From: Variovorax gossypii
GTDB taxonomy: Bacteria > Pseudomonadota > Gammaproteobacteria > Burkholderiales > Burkholderiaceae_C
Assembly: GCF_003965815.1 (NCBI RefSeq)
Contig: NZ_RXOE01000001.1
Coordinates: 806,001-870,000 of the forward strand
DNA: 64,000 bases
Direction of reading: 5' to 3'
Positions within the stretch are counted from its first letter, which is position 1, and every line of letters begins with the position of its first letter. Positions 18,192 through 27,239 of this stretch are shown here, piece after piece. The notes under the pieces were generated by a model. The model saw nothing but the letters and a program-made list of their open reading frames with translations. It was not told the origin of the DNA and made no database searches. Made by a program: the position numbers and the translations under genes.

Positions 18192-18226
18192 CTGCCAACG
18201 CTGTGTTTCGTCCGGGAAATCACAAG
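18192..18226 (+). promoter_or_regulatory. Sugar-locus box, copy 2, upstream of the porin gene
   Basis: Same box as copy 1, in the orientation of the downstream porin gene: the palindromic core with GTG...CAC ends occupies 18203-18223. TACACT (18250-18255) follows 27 nt after the core, exactly as in copy 1. The implied transcript start near 18262 gives a leader of about 385 nt before the porin start codon. Confidence 0.78.
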
Positions 18227-18347
18227 ATCGCCACGCGAAACCCCGCTCCTACACTGCGTGCCGTCACACGTCGGGTCCCCTCGGGAGGCCGGCCTTCCGA
18301 CAACGAGAGACACGGTTCACGCAGCACAACAAGAGGAGACACAGCAC

Positions 18348-18482
18348 ATGGCAGCGAACTGCATGCACGACCGGCGGATGCCTGAACACGGGCTTCCTCG
18401 CCATGTCGCTGTGCGTCCATCCTTTCATCACGAACGCCGCGTGCCCTGCGCACGCCCTGCCTGTCGCCCGATGAAGCGATAG
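18348..18482 (+). CDS. Possible 44-residue leader peptide ORF
   Basis: A short ORF in the porin leader with a strong ribosome-binding site (GAGGAG, 18333-18338) nine bases before its ATG. The product is rich in Arg, His, Pro and Met (four Cys) and has no signal or membrane segment; I do not recognise it. It lies upstream of alternative hairpins and could be a regulatory leader peptide. It may equally be a chance ORF in GC-rich DNA. Confidence 0.35.
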   Translation: MAANCMHDRRMPEHGLPRHVAVRPSFHHERRVPCARPACRPMKR

Positions 18483-18510
18483 CGCGCCCCGCGTCCCTCT
18501 TCCCCTCCTT

Positions 18511-18594
18511 CCGTCCGAACGCGCCTGAACGCGACACCGCCGGCTTCGACCGGCGCGGGACCGCTTTTGTCCGAAGCGGGCGGACGGGCTTTTT
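18511..18594 (+). promoter_or_regulatory. Alternative hairpins with T-tract before the porin gene (possible attenuator)
   Basis: Several mutually exclusive stems can form in the porin leader. CCGTCCG (18511-18517) can pair with CGGACGG (18581-18587). GTCCG (18569-18573) can pair with CGGAC (18581-18585), giving a terminator-like hairpin before a T-rich run from 18590. CCGCTT (18561-18566) can pair with AAGCGG (18574-18579), which would block that hairpin. A further CGCCGG/CCGGCG hairpin sits at 18538-18555. The arrangement suggests attenuation or a processed leader, but no folding calculation was done. Confidence 0.45.
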
Positions 18595-18646
18595 CTTCTT
18601 TCTTTTCACGCCTTCACAACAACCACACTGACCAAGGAGACTCCCC

Positions 18647-20014
18647 GTGAAACCCAAGCTGAACCGGATCACCGCCGCGGCCGTCGTGCTGCTCGCAGGC
18701 ATGCACGGACTGGCCCATGCCCAGTCCGCCGACACACCGACGGACGCGCCACCCGAGGCCGAGGTGAAGTCCGACCCCACCAAGGACTTCGTCAAGAAGG
18801 TCAACGACGCCACCGGCCTGGAGTTCTGGGGCTACGGGCGCGGCGGCTTCTACAGCTCGGGCAAGGGCAAGCCCAAGGGCGGCTATTCGCTCGGCGGCGA
18901 CCTGCAGAAGTACCGCCTGGGCAACGAGGGCGACAACTACCTCGAGTTCGGCATCGGCAAGCGCTTCGACCTCGGCGACGGCATCAAGTGGGGCGTGTTC
19001 TACATGCCCACCATCTACAACGGCAAGAGCGGCACCGCGCAGGCGTACTTCTCGCTCAGCGGCATCTTCGGCAACAGCGCCACGCTGTGGGCCGGCCAGC
19101 GCTACCACCGCGTGCAGGACGTTCACATCGTCGACAAGTGGGTGGTGGAAGACGGCGACAACTACGGTGCCGGCATCGACGACATCCCGCTGGGCGGCCT
19201 CGGGCGGCTCAACGTGGCGGTACACACCGCCGACTCGGTCGACAACAAGAGCGGCAACCCCAACAACGCCAAGCGCATCAACGTGCAGTGGCGCGACATC
19301 CCGACCAACCCGGGCGGCAAGCTCACCATCACGGGCGGGCTGATCTCGGGCGACTTCGCCAAGGGCAAGGACGGCGGCGCGCTCGGCCTGATGCACGTGC
19401 AGAAGAACTTCCTGCTGCCGGGGCTGAACAACATCTTCATCGCGCAGGCTTCCAACGGGCATTCGTCGCTCAGCGGCAAGTTCTACAACCTGGACAACAG
19501 CACGACCACCACCGGCTTCCTGCTGCCGGCGGGCATCGGCCAGTCGGACGCCTTCCTGTTCGCGCCGCTGGTCGAGCGCACGGTGATCACGCCGCAGCCC
19601 GGCGCGAAGCAGCGCCGCATCCTCGACTCGATGGACTTCCAGATCGGCCGCTTCGGCGGCCAGACGCTGGTCGGCTACCAGACCACGCGGCCCGACAACG
19701 GCCCCGAGACGCGCGACTTCACGCTCGGCGGGCGGGTGTCGTACGGCATCGCCAAGTACACCAAGCTGCTGGCCGAGCTGGGCACGACGCGCCGCAGCAC
19801 CGACGGCCAGCCGAAGCAGACGCTGAACAAGGGCACGATCGCCGTCGCCTTCTCGCCGAACACCGACTTCTGGACCCGGCCCGAATTCCGCCTCTACGCC
19901 ACGCGCGCGAGCTGGAACAAGGCCGCGGCCGACACCAACGCCGGCACCTTCGGGGCCAACGGGCGGCGCAGCGCGACCATCTTCGGCATCCAGATGGAAG
20001 CCTGGTGGGAGTGA
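18647..20014 (+). CDS. LamB-type maltoporin-like outer membrane channel
   Basis: A 455-residue precursor starting with GTG 18647 behind AAGGAG (about 18633). A signal peptide ends at AHAQS (about residue 26). Maltoporin-family traits include [10 protein letters not shown] at the N-terminus, [35 protein letters not shown], and the C-terminal [14 protein letters not shown] and [10 protein letters not shown] strands. The 18-strand barrel should let oligosaccharides across the outer membrane. It lies between the regulator and the ABC importer, so it likely feeds sugars, possibly those released by the GH92 enzymes, to the binding protein. Confidence 0.82.
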   Translation: MKPKLNRITAAAVVLLAGMHGLAHAQSADTPTDAPPEAEVKSDPTKDFVKKVNDATGLEFWGYGRGGFYSSGKGKPKGGYSLGGDLQKYRLGNEGDNYLEFGIGKRFDLGDGIKWGVFYMPTIYNGKSGTAQAYFSLSGIFGNSATLWAGQRYHRVQDVHIVDKWVVEDGDNYGAGIDDIPLGGLGRLNVAVHTADSVDNKSGNPNNAKRINVQWRDIPTNPGGKLTITGGLISGDFAKGKDGGALGLMHVQKNFLLPGLNNIFIAQASNGHSSLSGKFYNLDNSTTTTGFLLPAGIGQSDAFLFAPLVERTVITPQPGAKQRRILDSMDFQIGRFGGQTLVGYQTTRPDNGPETRDFTLGGRVSYGIAKYTKLLAELGTTRRSTDGQPKQTLNKGTIAVAFSPNTDFWTRPEFRLYATRASWNKAAADTNAGTFGANGRRSATIFGIQMEAWWE

Positions 20015-20067
20015 GCGGGCGAATGGCGATCCCGCACGCCCTCCTGGCGGCGCTCTTGTTGCGCTCG

Positions 20068-20097
20068 CAACGCTGTGTTTCGTCCGGGAAATCACAG
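20068..20097 (+). promoter_or_regulatory. Sugar-locus box, copy 3, upstream of the ABC importer operon
   Basis: A 30-bp match to copies 1 and 2, with the core at 20075-20095 and the same orientation relative to the downstream genes. TAAACT (20121-20126) follows 26 nt after the core and is the likely -10 element. The binding-protein start codon is at 20176. The copy lies between the porin stop and the importer, so the importer can be transcribed separately from the porin. Confidence 0.78.
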
Positions 20098-20175
20098 CGC
20101 GCGGCCCCGAAGGGGCTGCCTAAACTGCCGCCGGCTCCGGAATCCGGCAATCCAGACAACAGAAGAGACAAGCAG

Positions 20176-21426
20176 ATGAACACATCCCGATTCGCCATTG
20201 CCGCCCTGTGCCTCGCCATGGGAAGCGGCGCCGCCATTGCCCAGCAGCAGAGCGTGGAAGTCCTGCACTGGTGGACCTCCGGCGGCGAGGCCGGCGCGCT
20301 CAACGTGCTCAAGGGCAACCTCGAGAAACAGGGCGTGAAGTGGAACGACATGCCCGTGGCCGGCGGCAGCGGCGAAGCCGCCATGACCGCGCTGCGGGCG
20401 CGCGTGACCTCGGGCAACCCGCCCACCGCCTCGCAGATGCTGGGCTTCGACATCCTCGACTGGGGCAAGCAGGGCGTGGTGGCCGACCTCAACGCGCTCG
20501 CCCAGAAAGGCGGCTGGGACAAGGTGGTGCCCCCCGCGCTGCAGAAGTTCTCGAAGTTCAACGGCAAGTGGATCGCCGCGCCCGTCAACATCCATTCGAC
20601 CAACTGGGTGTGGGCCAACCAGGCGGTGCTGGCCAAGGCCGGCGTGACGGCCGAGCCGAAGACCTGGGACGAGTTCATCGCCGCCGCCGAGAAGGTGCAG
20701 AAGGCAGGCTTCGTCGCCATCGCGCACGGCGGCCAGCCATGGCAGGACGCGACGCTGTTCGAGAGCGTGGCGCTGTCGACCGGCGGCATCGACTACTACC
20801 GCAAGGTCTTCATCGAGCTCGACGGCAAGATCATCGCCTCGCCGACCACGGAGAAGGTGTTCCAGCGCATGAGCCAGCTGCGCAAGCTGGTCGACAAGGA
20901 CTTCTCGGGCCGCGACTGGAACGTGGCCTCGGGCATGGTGATCGGCGGCAAGGCCGGCTTCCAGGTGATGGGCGACTGGGCCAAGGGCGAGTTCGTCAAC
21001 GCCAAGCAAACGCCGGGCAAGGACTTCGCCTGCTTCCGCTTTCCTGGCACGCAGGGCGTGGTCACCTTCAACACCGACCAGTTCGTGATGTTCAAGATGA
21101 AGGACGCCGACAAGGAGGCCGCGCAGCAGAAGCTGGCCGCCGCGATCATGGAGCCGGGTTTCCAGTCGGCCTTCAACGTGGTGAAGGGCTCCGCGCCTGC
21201 GCGCACCGACGTGTCGGACACCGCCTTCGATGCTTGCGGCAAGAAGGCCATCAAGGACGTGGCCGAGGCCAGCCAGGGCAACACGCTGGTCGGCTCCATG
21301 GCGCACGGGCACGCGGTGCCGGCTTCGATCAAGAACGCGTTCTACGACGTGATCACGCGGCACTTCAACGGGCAGCTCGACGACAAGAAGGCGGTGGCGG
21401 CGCTGGCATCGGCGGCAAAGAACTGA
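20176..21426 (+). CDS. Sugar ABC transporter substrate-binding protein
   Basis: A 416-residue periplasmic protein with a signal peptide (cleavage near AIAQQQ, about residue 20) and the fold of family 1 extracellular solute-binding proteins: [16 protein letters not shown] at the start and an [20 protein letters not shown] segment at the end. It most resembles GtsA-like glucose/mannose binding proteins of Pseudomonas and relatives, which would suit mannose released by GH92 enzymes. The exact ligand is not readable from sequence. It is the first gene of the importer operon. Confidence 0.85.
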   Translation: MNTSRFAIAALCLAMGSGAAIAQQQSVEVLHWWTSGGEAGALNVLKGNLEKQGVKWNDMPVAGGSGEAAMTALRARVTSGNPPTASQMLGFDILDWGKQGVVADLNALAQKGGWDKVVPPALQKFSKFNGKWIAAPVNIHSTNWVWANQAVLAKAGVTAEPKTWDEFIAAAEKVQKAGFVAIAHGGQPWQDATLFESVALSTGGIDYYRKVFIELDGKIIASPTTEKVFQRMSQLRKLVDKDFSGRDWNVASGMVIGGKAGFQVMGDWAKGEFVNAKQTPGKDFACFRFPGTQGVVTFNTDQFVMFKMKDADKEAAQQKLAAAIMEPGFQSAFNVVKGSAPARTDVSDTAFDACGKKAIKDVAEASQGNTLVGSMAHGHAVPASIKNAFYDVITRHFNGQLDDKKAVAALASAAKN

Positions 21427-21438
21427 TCCCTGCCACTC

Positions 21439-22314
21439 TTGAAAGCTCACGACAACCTGCTCCCCCGGCTCCTGCTGAGCCCCAGCGCCCTGCTCGTGCT
21501 GGTCTGCGTGTACGGGTACATCATGTTCACGGTGTACCTGTCGTTCACGGCGTCGACCATGCTGCCCACCGCCGAGTGGGCAGGCACGGCGAACTACCAA
21601 CGGCTGCTCGGGCTGGAGAACTGGGAGGTGTCGCTGCGCAACCTCGCGGTGTTCGCCGGCCTCTACATCGTCATCGCGATGGTGCTGGGGCTGGCGCTGG
21701 CGATCCTGATCGACCAGAAGATCCGCGCCGAGGGCGTGCTGCGCTCCGTCTTCCTCTACCCGATGGCGCTCTCGCTGATCGTCACCGGCACGGCCTGGAA
21801 ATGGCTGCTCGACCCCGGCGTCGGCCTGGAGCACACGCTGCAGAGCCTGGGCTGGAGCAGCTTCTCCTTCGGCTGGATCAAGGACGGCGACATGGCCATC
21901 TACTGCGTGGTCATCGCCGCCGTGTGGCAGACCTCCGGCTTCGTGATGGCGATGTTCCTGGCCGGCCTGCGCGGCGTGGACAGCGAGCAGATCAGCGCCG
22001 CGCGCGTGGACGGCGCGCGCACCTGGCAGATCTACGCGCGCATCGTGATCCCGCAGCTGGGGCCGGTGTTCGTCTCGGCCTTCGTGATCCTGGCGCACAT
22101 GGCGATCAAGTCCTACGACCTGGTGATCGCGCTGACCAACGGCGGGCCGGGCCGCTCGACCTGGCTGCCCTCGGTCTTCATGTACCAGTACACCTTCGCG
22201 CGCAACGAGATGGCGGTGGGCGCGGCGAGCTCGGTGCTGATGCTGATTGCGATCAGCGTCGTGGTGGTGCCCTACCTGCTGCGCGAGATGCGGGGAGCGA
22301 AGAACAATGGCTGA
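21439..22314 (+). CDS. Sugar ABC transporter permease, MalF/GtsB type
   Basis: A 291-residue inner-membrane subunit with six predicted helices, beginning with PSALLVLVCVYGYIMFTVYLSF. The binding-protein-dependent transport motif for contact with the ATPase appears as EQISAARVDGARTWQIYARIVIPQLGP. The only in-frame start is TTG at 21439, 12 bp after the binding-protein stop, so it may be translated weakly or by coupling. Its 3' end overlaps the next permease gene by 8 bp. Confidence 0.88.
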   Translation: MKAHDNLLPRLLLSPSALLVLVCVYGYIMFTVYLSFTASTMLPTAEWAGTANYQRLLGLENWEVSLRNLAVFAGLYIVIAMVLGLALAILIDQKIRAEGVLRSVFLYPMALSLIVTGTAWKWLLDPGVGLEHTLQSLGWSSFSFGWIKDGDMAIYCVVIAAVWQTSGFVMAMFLAGLRGVDSEQISAARVDGARTWQIYARIVIPQLGPVFVSAFVILAHMAIKSYDLVIALTNGGPGRSTWLPSVFMYQYTFARNEMAVGAASSVLMLIAISVVVVPYLLREMRGAKNNG

Positions 22315-23158
22315 GAAAAGCCTGCGCCTTGCGCTCTACGCGCTGCTGGCCGTGATGGCGCTGGTGTTCCTGATGCCGGTGTACGTGATGGTCGTCAACT
22401 CGCTGAAGCCGCTGGAGGAGATCCGCAACGGCAACCTGATGACGCTGCCGCTCGACTGGACCCTCGCGCCCTGGCGCGCCGCCTGGAGCACCGCGCAGAT
22501 CGGCGTGCAGCCCACGGGGCTCAAGCCCTACTTCATCAACTCGTTCCTGCTGGTGGTGCCGGGCGTGGTGCTGTCAACGCTGATCGGCGCGGTGAACGGC
22601 TACATCCTCACGCAGTTCAGGGTGCGCGGCGCGCACCTGCTGTTCGCGGCGATGCTGTTCTCGGTGTTCATCCCGTTCCAGATCGTGCTGATCCCGATGG
22701 CCAAGACGCTGGGCCTGCTGGGCATCGCGGGCACGGTGACGGGGCTGGTGTTCGTCAACACGGTGTACGGCATCGGCTTCACCACCCTCTTCTTCCGCAA
22801 CTACTACGCCGCGTTTCCGCAGGAGCTGGTGCGCTCGGCGCGCATGGACGGCGCGGGCTTCTTCGGCGTGCTGTGGCGCATCCTGTTGCCCAACAGCACG
22901 CCGATCATCGTGGTGACGGTGATCTGGCAGTTCACCAACATCTGGAACGAGTTCCTCTTCGGGGCCTCGTTCAGCGACTACAGCTCCTTCCCCATCACGG
23001 TGGCGCTGAACAACCTCGTCAACAGTTCCACGGGGGTGAAGGAATACAACGTGCACTTCGCGGGCGCCTTCATCGCGGCGCTGCCGACGCTCATCGTGTA
23101 TCTGGTTTCCGGCAAGTACTTCGTGCGCGGCCTCATGGCCGGCTCGGTCAAAGGCTAG
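22307..23158 (+). CDS. Sugar ABC transporter permease, MalG/GtsC type
   Basis: A 283-residue partner permease with six hydrophobic helices and the EAA-like loop ELVRSARMDGAGFFGVLWRILLPNSTP. The C-terminus IVYLVSGKYFVRGLMAGSVKG is typical of MalG-family subunits. ATG 22307 is chosen because it begins the conserved protein and overlaps the previous gene by 8 bp, which suggests coupling. Together with the MalF-type subunit it forms the translocation pore. Confidence 0.9.
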   Translation: MAEKSLRLALYALLAVMALVFLMPVYVMVVNSLKPLEEIRNGNLMTLPLDWTLAPWRAAWSTAQIGVQPTGLKPYFINSFLLVVPGVVLSTLIGAVNGYILTQFRVRGAHLLFAAMLFSVFIPFQIVLIPMAKTLGLLGIAGTVTGLVFVNTVYGIGFTTLFFRNYYAAFPQELVRSARMDGAGFFGVLWRILLPNSTPIIVVTVIWQFTNIWNEFLFGASFSDYSSFPITVALNNLVNSSTGVKEYNVHFAGAFIAALPTLIVYLVSGKYFVRGLMAGSVKG

Positions 23159-23177
23159 TTAGCTTGTTAGGTAGTGA

Positions 23178-24301
<1,124 letters not shown>

Positions 24302-24305
<4 letters not shown>

Positions 24306-24898
24306 CCTGCCGCCCGAGCAGGATCGGACCCCATGCCTCTTCGAGCCACTCCGTCGACATGCTTGAGCATGTCCGGCAGCCTGTGCTTTCCCGCCATCGA
24401 CAACACCCGGCGCTTCGCTTCGTCGCAGGTCATTCCGGCCGCCGTGACGAAGAGCGGCCGGCTGCTGCCCCCGCGAAAAAGGAAGGCCTCCAGCGGAACA
24501 CCGAGGTACTTCGTCTTCGCCACGCCGACGACCGGTACCGCTCGCTCCAGTTTGTTCCAGAGCGCTGCACCGAGGCCATCCCGCGGCGGATCGCCGAGAG
24601 TCACATAGCCGTCGACGACGATGCATTCGAGGGGCTCGCGGACTTCCTTCAGCACAGCCTCGATGCACGGCAGCTCGCGCCGGAAAAACTCGCCGGGAAC
24701 ATACTCGGCGACGGCAGGAATGCGAACGACGATCTCTCGCGCCGCAACAGCATCGCTCCAGTTACGAAGCAGCACGCCGGCAGCTACACCGCCGGCGCCC
24801 TGGTAGTCGACATCAACCGCGAGTATCACTGTCGTGTCCTGGCATGGGCTGCTCCACTGCGCGGGCTCCCAACTCGCCCCGGATTTCACATCGACCAT
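24302..24898 (-). CDS. nfi: Endonuclease V family protein
   Basis: A 198-residue protein (E. coli Nfi has 223). Endonuclease V cleaves DNA, or RNA in some lineages, one nucleotide 3' of inosine to start repair of deaminated adenine. The metal-binding acids are in place: AVDVDY (Asp29), YVPGEFFRRELP (Glu75), VVDGY (Asp96) and the C-terminal KHVDGVARR. The usual VDGHG motif reads VVDGYVTLG, a modest departure. ATG 24898 is preferred; an in-frame GTG at 24925 would add nine residues. The ribosome-binding site GAGG lies inside the terminator stem of the preceding tRNA-Lys gene, so expression may depend on read-through. Confidence 0.82.
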
Positions 24899-24936
24899 GA
24901 AAAAATCCTCAAGCGTCGCAGGCACTTGAGGATTTT
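24899..24936 (-). terminator. tRNA-Lys terminator overlapping the nfi ribosome-binding site
   Basis: On the minus strand a perfect 12-bp stem (AAAATCCTCAAG, 24936 down to 24925; CTTGAGGATTTT, 24913 down to 24902) with an 11-nt loop ends in a run of six T. It should terminate the tRNA-Lys transcript. The 3' arm contains GAGG eight bases before the nfi ATG, so the nfi ribosome-binding site is masked when the hairpin forms. Confidence 0.85.
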
Positions 24937-24946
24937 GAAGGGGGTC

Positions 24947-25022
24947 TGGTAGGACGTACTGGATTCGAACCAGTGACCAACGGATTAAAAGTCCGCTGCT
25001 CTACCAACTGAGCTAACGTCCC
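24947..25022 (-). tRNA. tRNA-Lys (anticodon TTT)
   Basis: The minus strand folds into a full cloverleaf: acceptor GGGACGT paired with ACGTCCT (one G-U), D-stem GCTC/GAGC, anticodon loop CTTTTAA with anticodon TTT, T-arm ACTGG-TTCGAAT-CCAGT, discriminator A and an encoded CCA end (24949-24947). The 76-nt sequence matches the pattern of bacterial tRNA-Lys. It decodes AAA and AAG. Confidence 0.97.
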
Positions 25023-25072
25023 GGAACCATTTTTTGCTTTTTACCGGAAGTGATATCCGGCAAAGCCAAAGA

Positions 25073-25927
25073 TTATAGCGCGACGTTGGACGCGATTTTG
25101 TCCAGAACCCAACCTGCCGCGCATTGACCGAAAGTCGCGGTCACGCTGACCACCGATCCGTAGCCGTGGCAGTTGAGCGAACCGTCGCCGCTTTCGATGG
25201 CGCACGAGGCATCCGGCGGGGCCACGCTCTCGCGGCTGAACACGCAGGCAACGCCGATCTTGCGGCCCTCGCGCGGGGCGCCGTGCTCCTTGCGCAGGCG
25301 CTGGCGGAGCTGGGCCAGCAGCGGGTCGTGCGTGACCAGCGACAGGTCTTCGATGTCGACCTTGTGCGCCTGCCGCTTGCCGCCCGCTGCGCCGACCGTG
25401 ACGAAGCTGCTGCGGGACGCGCGCGCCCATGCCGCCATGGCCACCTTTGCCTTCACCTGGTCGCAGGCGTCGATGACGGCCGTTGCCGGTCCGTTCGCAG
25501 CCTGCGCAGCCTCGAGCAGCGAAAGCCAGTTGCCGGGCTCGACGAAATCGTCGATGGCCTGCACCTTGCACTCGGGGTTGATCTGCGCGATGCGATCGCG
25601 CATGGCCTCGACCTTGGCCTGCCCCACGGTCGCGTCCAGCGCATGGATCTGGCGGTTGATGTTCGACTCCGACACGTGATCGAGGTCGATCATGGTCAGC
25701 CGCCCCACTCCGCTGCGCGCCAGCGCCTCGACGGCCCACGAGCCCACGCCGCCGATGCCGACGACCAGCACGTGCGCATCACGGATGCGCGCGGCGCCGA
25801 CCACGCCGTACAGCCGCTCGAGCCCGCCGAAGCGGCGCGCAAAGTCAGGCGCCGCGGTGTCGGTGACGACATCCGCGGCGGCTGGAGGAAGAGTGGTGAT
25901 GGACGCGTTGGCGATGATGGTGCTCAA
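25073..25927 (-). CDS. tcdA: tRNA threonylcarbamoyladenosine dehydratase
   Basis: A 284-residue E1-like (ThiF/MoeB superfamily) protein. The ATP-binding loop VVGIGGVGSWAVEALARSG and the Arg finger/metal region SNINRQIHALDATVGQAK match TcdA (CsdL/YgdL), which dehydrates t6A37 to cyclic ct6A in ANN-decoding tRNAs. The next gene on the strand is tRNA-Lys(TTT), which itself normally carries t6A. It follows cpoB by 19 bp. The first 27 residues (to ADVVTDTAAPD) are a variable extension. Confidence 0.9.
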   Translation of the reverse strand: MSTIIANASITTLPPAAADVVTDTAAPDFARRFGGLERLYGVVGAARIRDAHVLVVGIGGVGSWAVEALARSGVGRLTMIDLDHVSESNINRQIHALDATVGQAKVEAMRDRIAQINPECKVQAIDDFVEPGNWLSLLEAAQAANGPATAVIDACDQVKAKVAMAAWARASRSSFVTVGAAGGKRQAHKVDIEDLSLVTHDPLLAQLRQRLRKEHGAPREGRKIGVACVFSRESVAPPDASCAIESGDGSLNCHGYGSVVSVTATFGQCAAGWVLDKIASNVAL

Positions 25928-25946
25928 GCGGAATGCTCCGCCCGCA

Positions 25947-26696
25947 TCAGCGCAGGCGCGAGAGACGTTCGCGGCCGGCCTGCGCGGCTTCCGACTGCGG
26001 GTAGGCCTTGGTCAGGTCTTCCAGCGTGCGGCGCGCGGCGCGCGTGTCCTTCAGCTCGATCTGGCAGTTCGCGATCGACAACACGGCCTCGGGGGCCTTG
26101 GCATGGTCGGGCGCGAGCGAGAGCATGGAGCGAAAGTTCGCGATGGCCTCGTTGTAGTTGCGCGTGGCGTACTGCGCATTGCCCAGCCAGAACAGCGCCG
26201 AGGCGTTGTAGCCGCTTTGCGGGTAGCGCTTGACGAATTCGGCGAACGCGGTCTGCGCCTGCGCGAACTGGCCCGAGCGGAACACGCCGAGGGCGGCCTC
26301 GAAATCGGCCTTTTCCTTCGGGTCGGCATTGAACTCGCGGCCGTCCACCGACACCTTCGAAGGCTCGCTCTGCTTGAGCTTGTCGTCGATGGTGGTCTGG
26401 CGCGACTGCATTTCGCTCAGCGTGCGCGTGAGCTGCTCGTTCTGGCCGGTCATGCGAGCCAGGTCGCCTCGCATCTGCTCGATCTGGTTCTGCAGGTCGA
26501 GCAGGCTGCGGCGCAGCTGGCCGTTTTCGTCGGTCAGCCGCTGGTCGGTCTGCTGGCGCATGGCCTCGACGCGCTGGCGCAGGTCGAGGATGGCGCGGCG
26601 AGCCTCGTCATCCTCGAACAGCGCGGCCTGCGACGCCGCCGAGACGCAAAGCAAGGCAGCGGCCAGCGCCGCGCCTCTCAGCATGACGCGTGGCAT
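25947..26696 (-). CDS. cpoB: Tol-Pal system protein CpoB (YbgF)
   Basis: A 249-residue periplasmic protein. A signal peptide ends near SQAALF; residues about 35-105 form a coiled-coil trimerisation domain (NGQLRRSLLDLQNQIEQM), and three TPR repeats follow (FNADPKEKADFEAALGVFRSGQFAQAQTAF begins the region). CpoB coordinates Tol constriction with peptidoglycan synthesis at division. ATG 26696 shares one base with the pal stop (TGATG); GTG 26699 is also in frame. Confidence 0.92.
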   Translation of the reverse strand: MPRVMLRGAALAAALLCVSAASQAALFEDDEARRAILDLRQRVEAMRQQTDQRLTDENGQLRRSLLDLQNQIEQMRGDLARMTGQNEQLTRTLSEMQSRQTTIDDKLKQSEPSKVSVDGREFNADPKEKADFEAALGVFRSGQFAQAQTAFAEFVKRYPQSGYNASALFWLGNAQYATRNYNEAIANFRSMLSLAPDHAKAPEAVLSIANCQIELKDTRAARRTLEDLTKAYPQSEAAQAGRERLSRLR

Positions 26697-27211
26697 CACC
26701 GGGTGTAGCGGATTTCGGCGCGACGGTTCTGCGCCCAGACTTCTTCACCGGAGCCGGTGACGGCAGGCTTTTCCTTGCCGAAGCTCACGGCCTCGATCTG
26801 GTTGTCGTTCACGCCCAGCAGGGTCAGCGCGCGACGCACGGCTTCGGAACGCTTCTGGCCCAGCGCAAGGTTGTACTCGCGGCCGCCGCGTTCGTCGGTG
26901 TGGCCTTCGATGGAGATGCGACGCTGCGGGTTGGCCTTCAGGAACCTGGCGTGGCCGTCGATCACCGACTGGAACTCGGGCTTGACCGTGTAGCTGTCGT
27001 AGTCGAAATACACGATGCGCGCCACGCCCACCGGACCCTGCGCGGTGCCCGCGGTCGGATCGATGGTGACAGGAGCCACGGTGCTGGCGCCCTGCTGGCC
27101 GCCGGCGGTGCCGGAACGGTCGGTCACCGGCGTTTCGTTGAGCTTGGTGCCCGACGAGCAACCGGCGATGAGAGCCACGATGGCCAGCGAATAGATCGTA
27201 CGTTTCAACAT
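26696..27211 (-). CDS. pal: Peptidoglycan-associated lipoprotein Pal
   Basis: A 171-residue lipoprotein with lipobox LIAGC (Cys 18) and an OmpA-like C-terminal domain (VYFDYDSYTVKPEF; ISIEGHTDERGGREYNLALGQKR with the Asp and Arg that bind meso-diaminopimelate). It anchors the outer membrane to peptidoglycan and binds TolB. It lies 28 bp downstream of tolB in the usual tolB-pal-cpoB order. Confidence 0.96.
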   Translation of the reverse strand: MLKRTIYSLAIVALIAGCSSGTKLNETPVTDRSGTAGGQQGASTVAPVTIDPTAGTAQGPVGVARIVYFDYDSYTVKPEFQSVIDGHARFLKANPQRRISIEGHTDERGGREYNLALGQKRSEAVRRALTLLGVNDNQIEAVSFGKEKPAVTGSGEEVWAQNRRAEIRYTR

Positions 27212-27239
27212 TTTTGAAAACTCCTCAAATAAACCTTAG

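Noticed and set aside
17001..20097. The three repeated boxes as ends of a mobile element or att sites
   Set aside because: The copies keep a fixed orientation and spacing to -10-like hexamers and operon starts, with no transposase or integrase; regulation explains them better.
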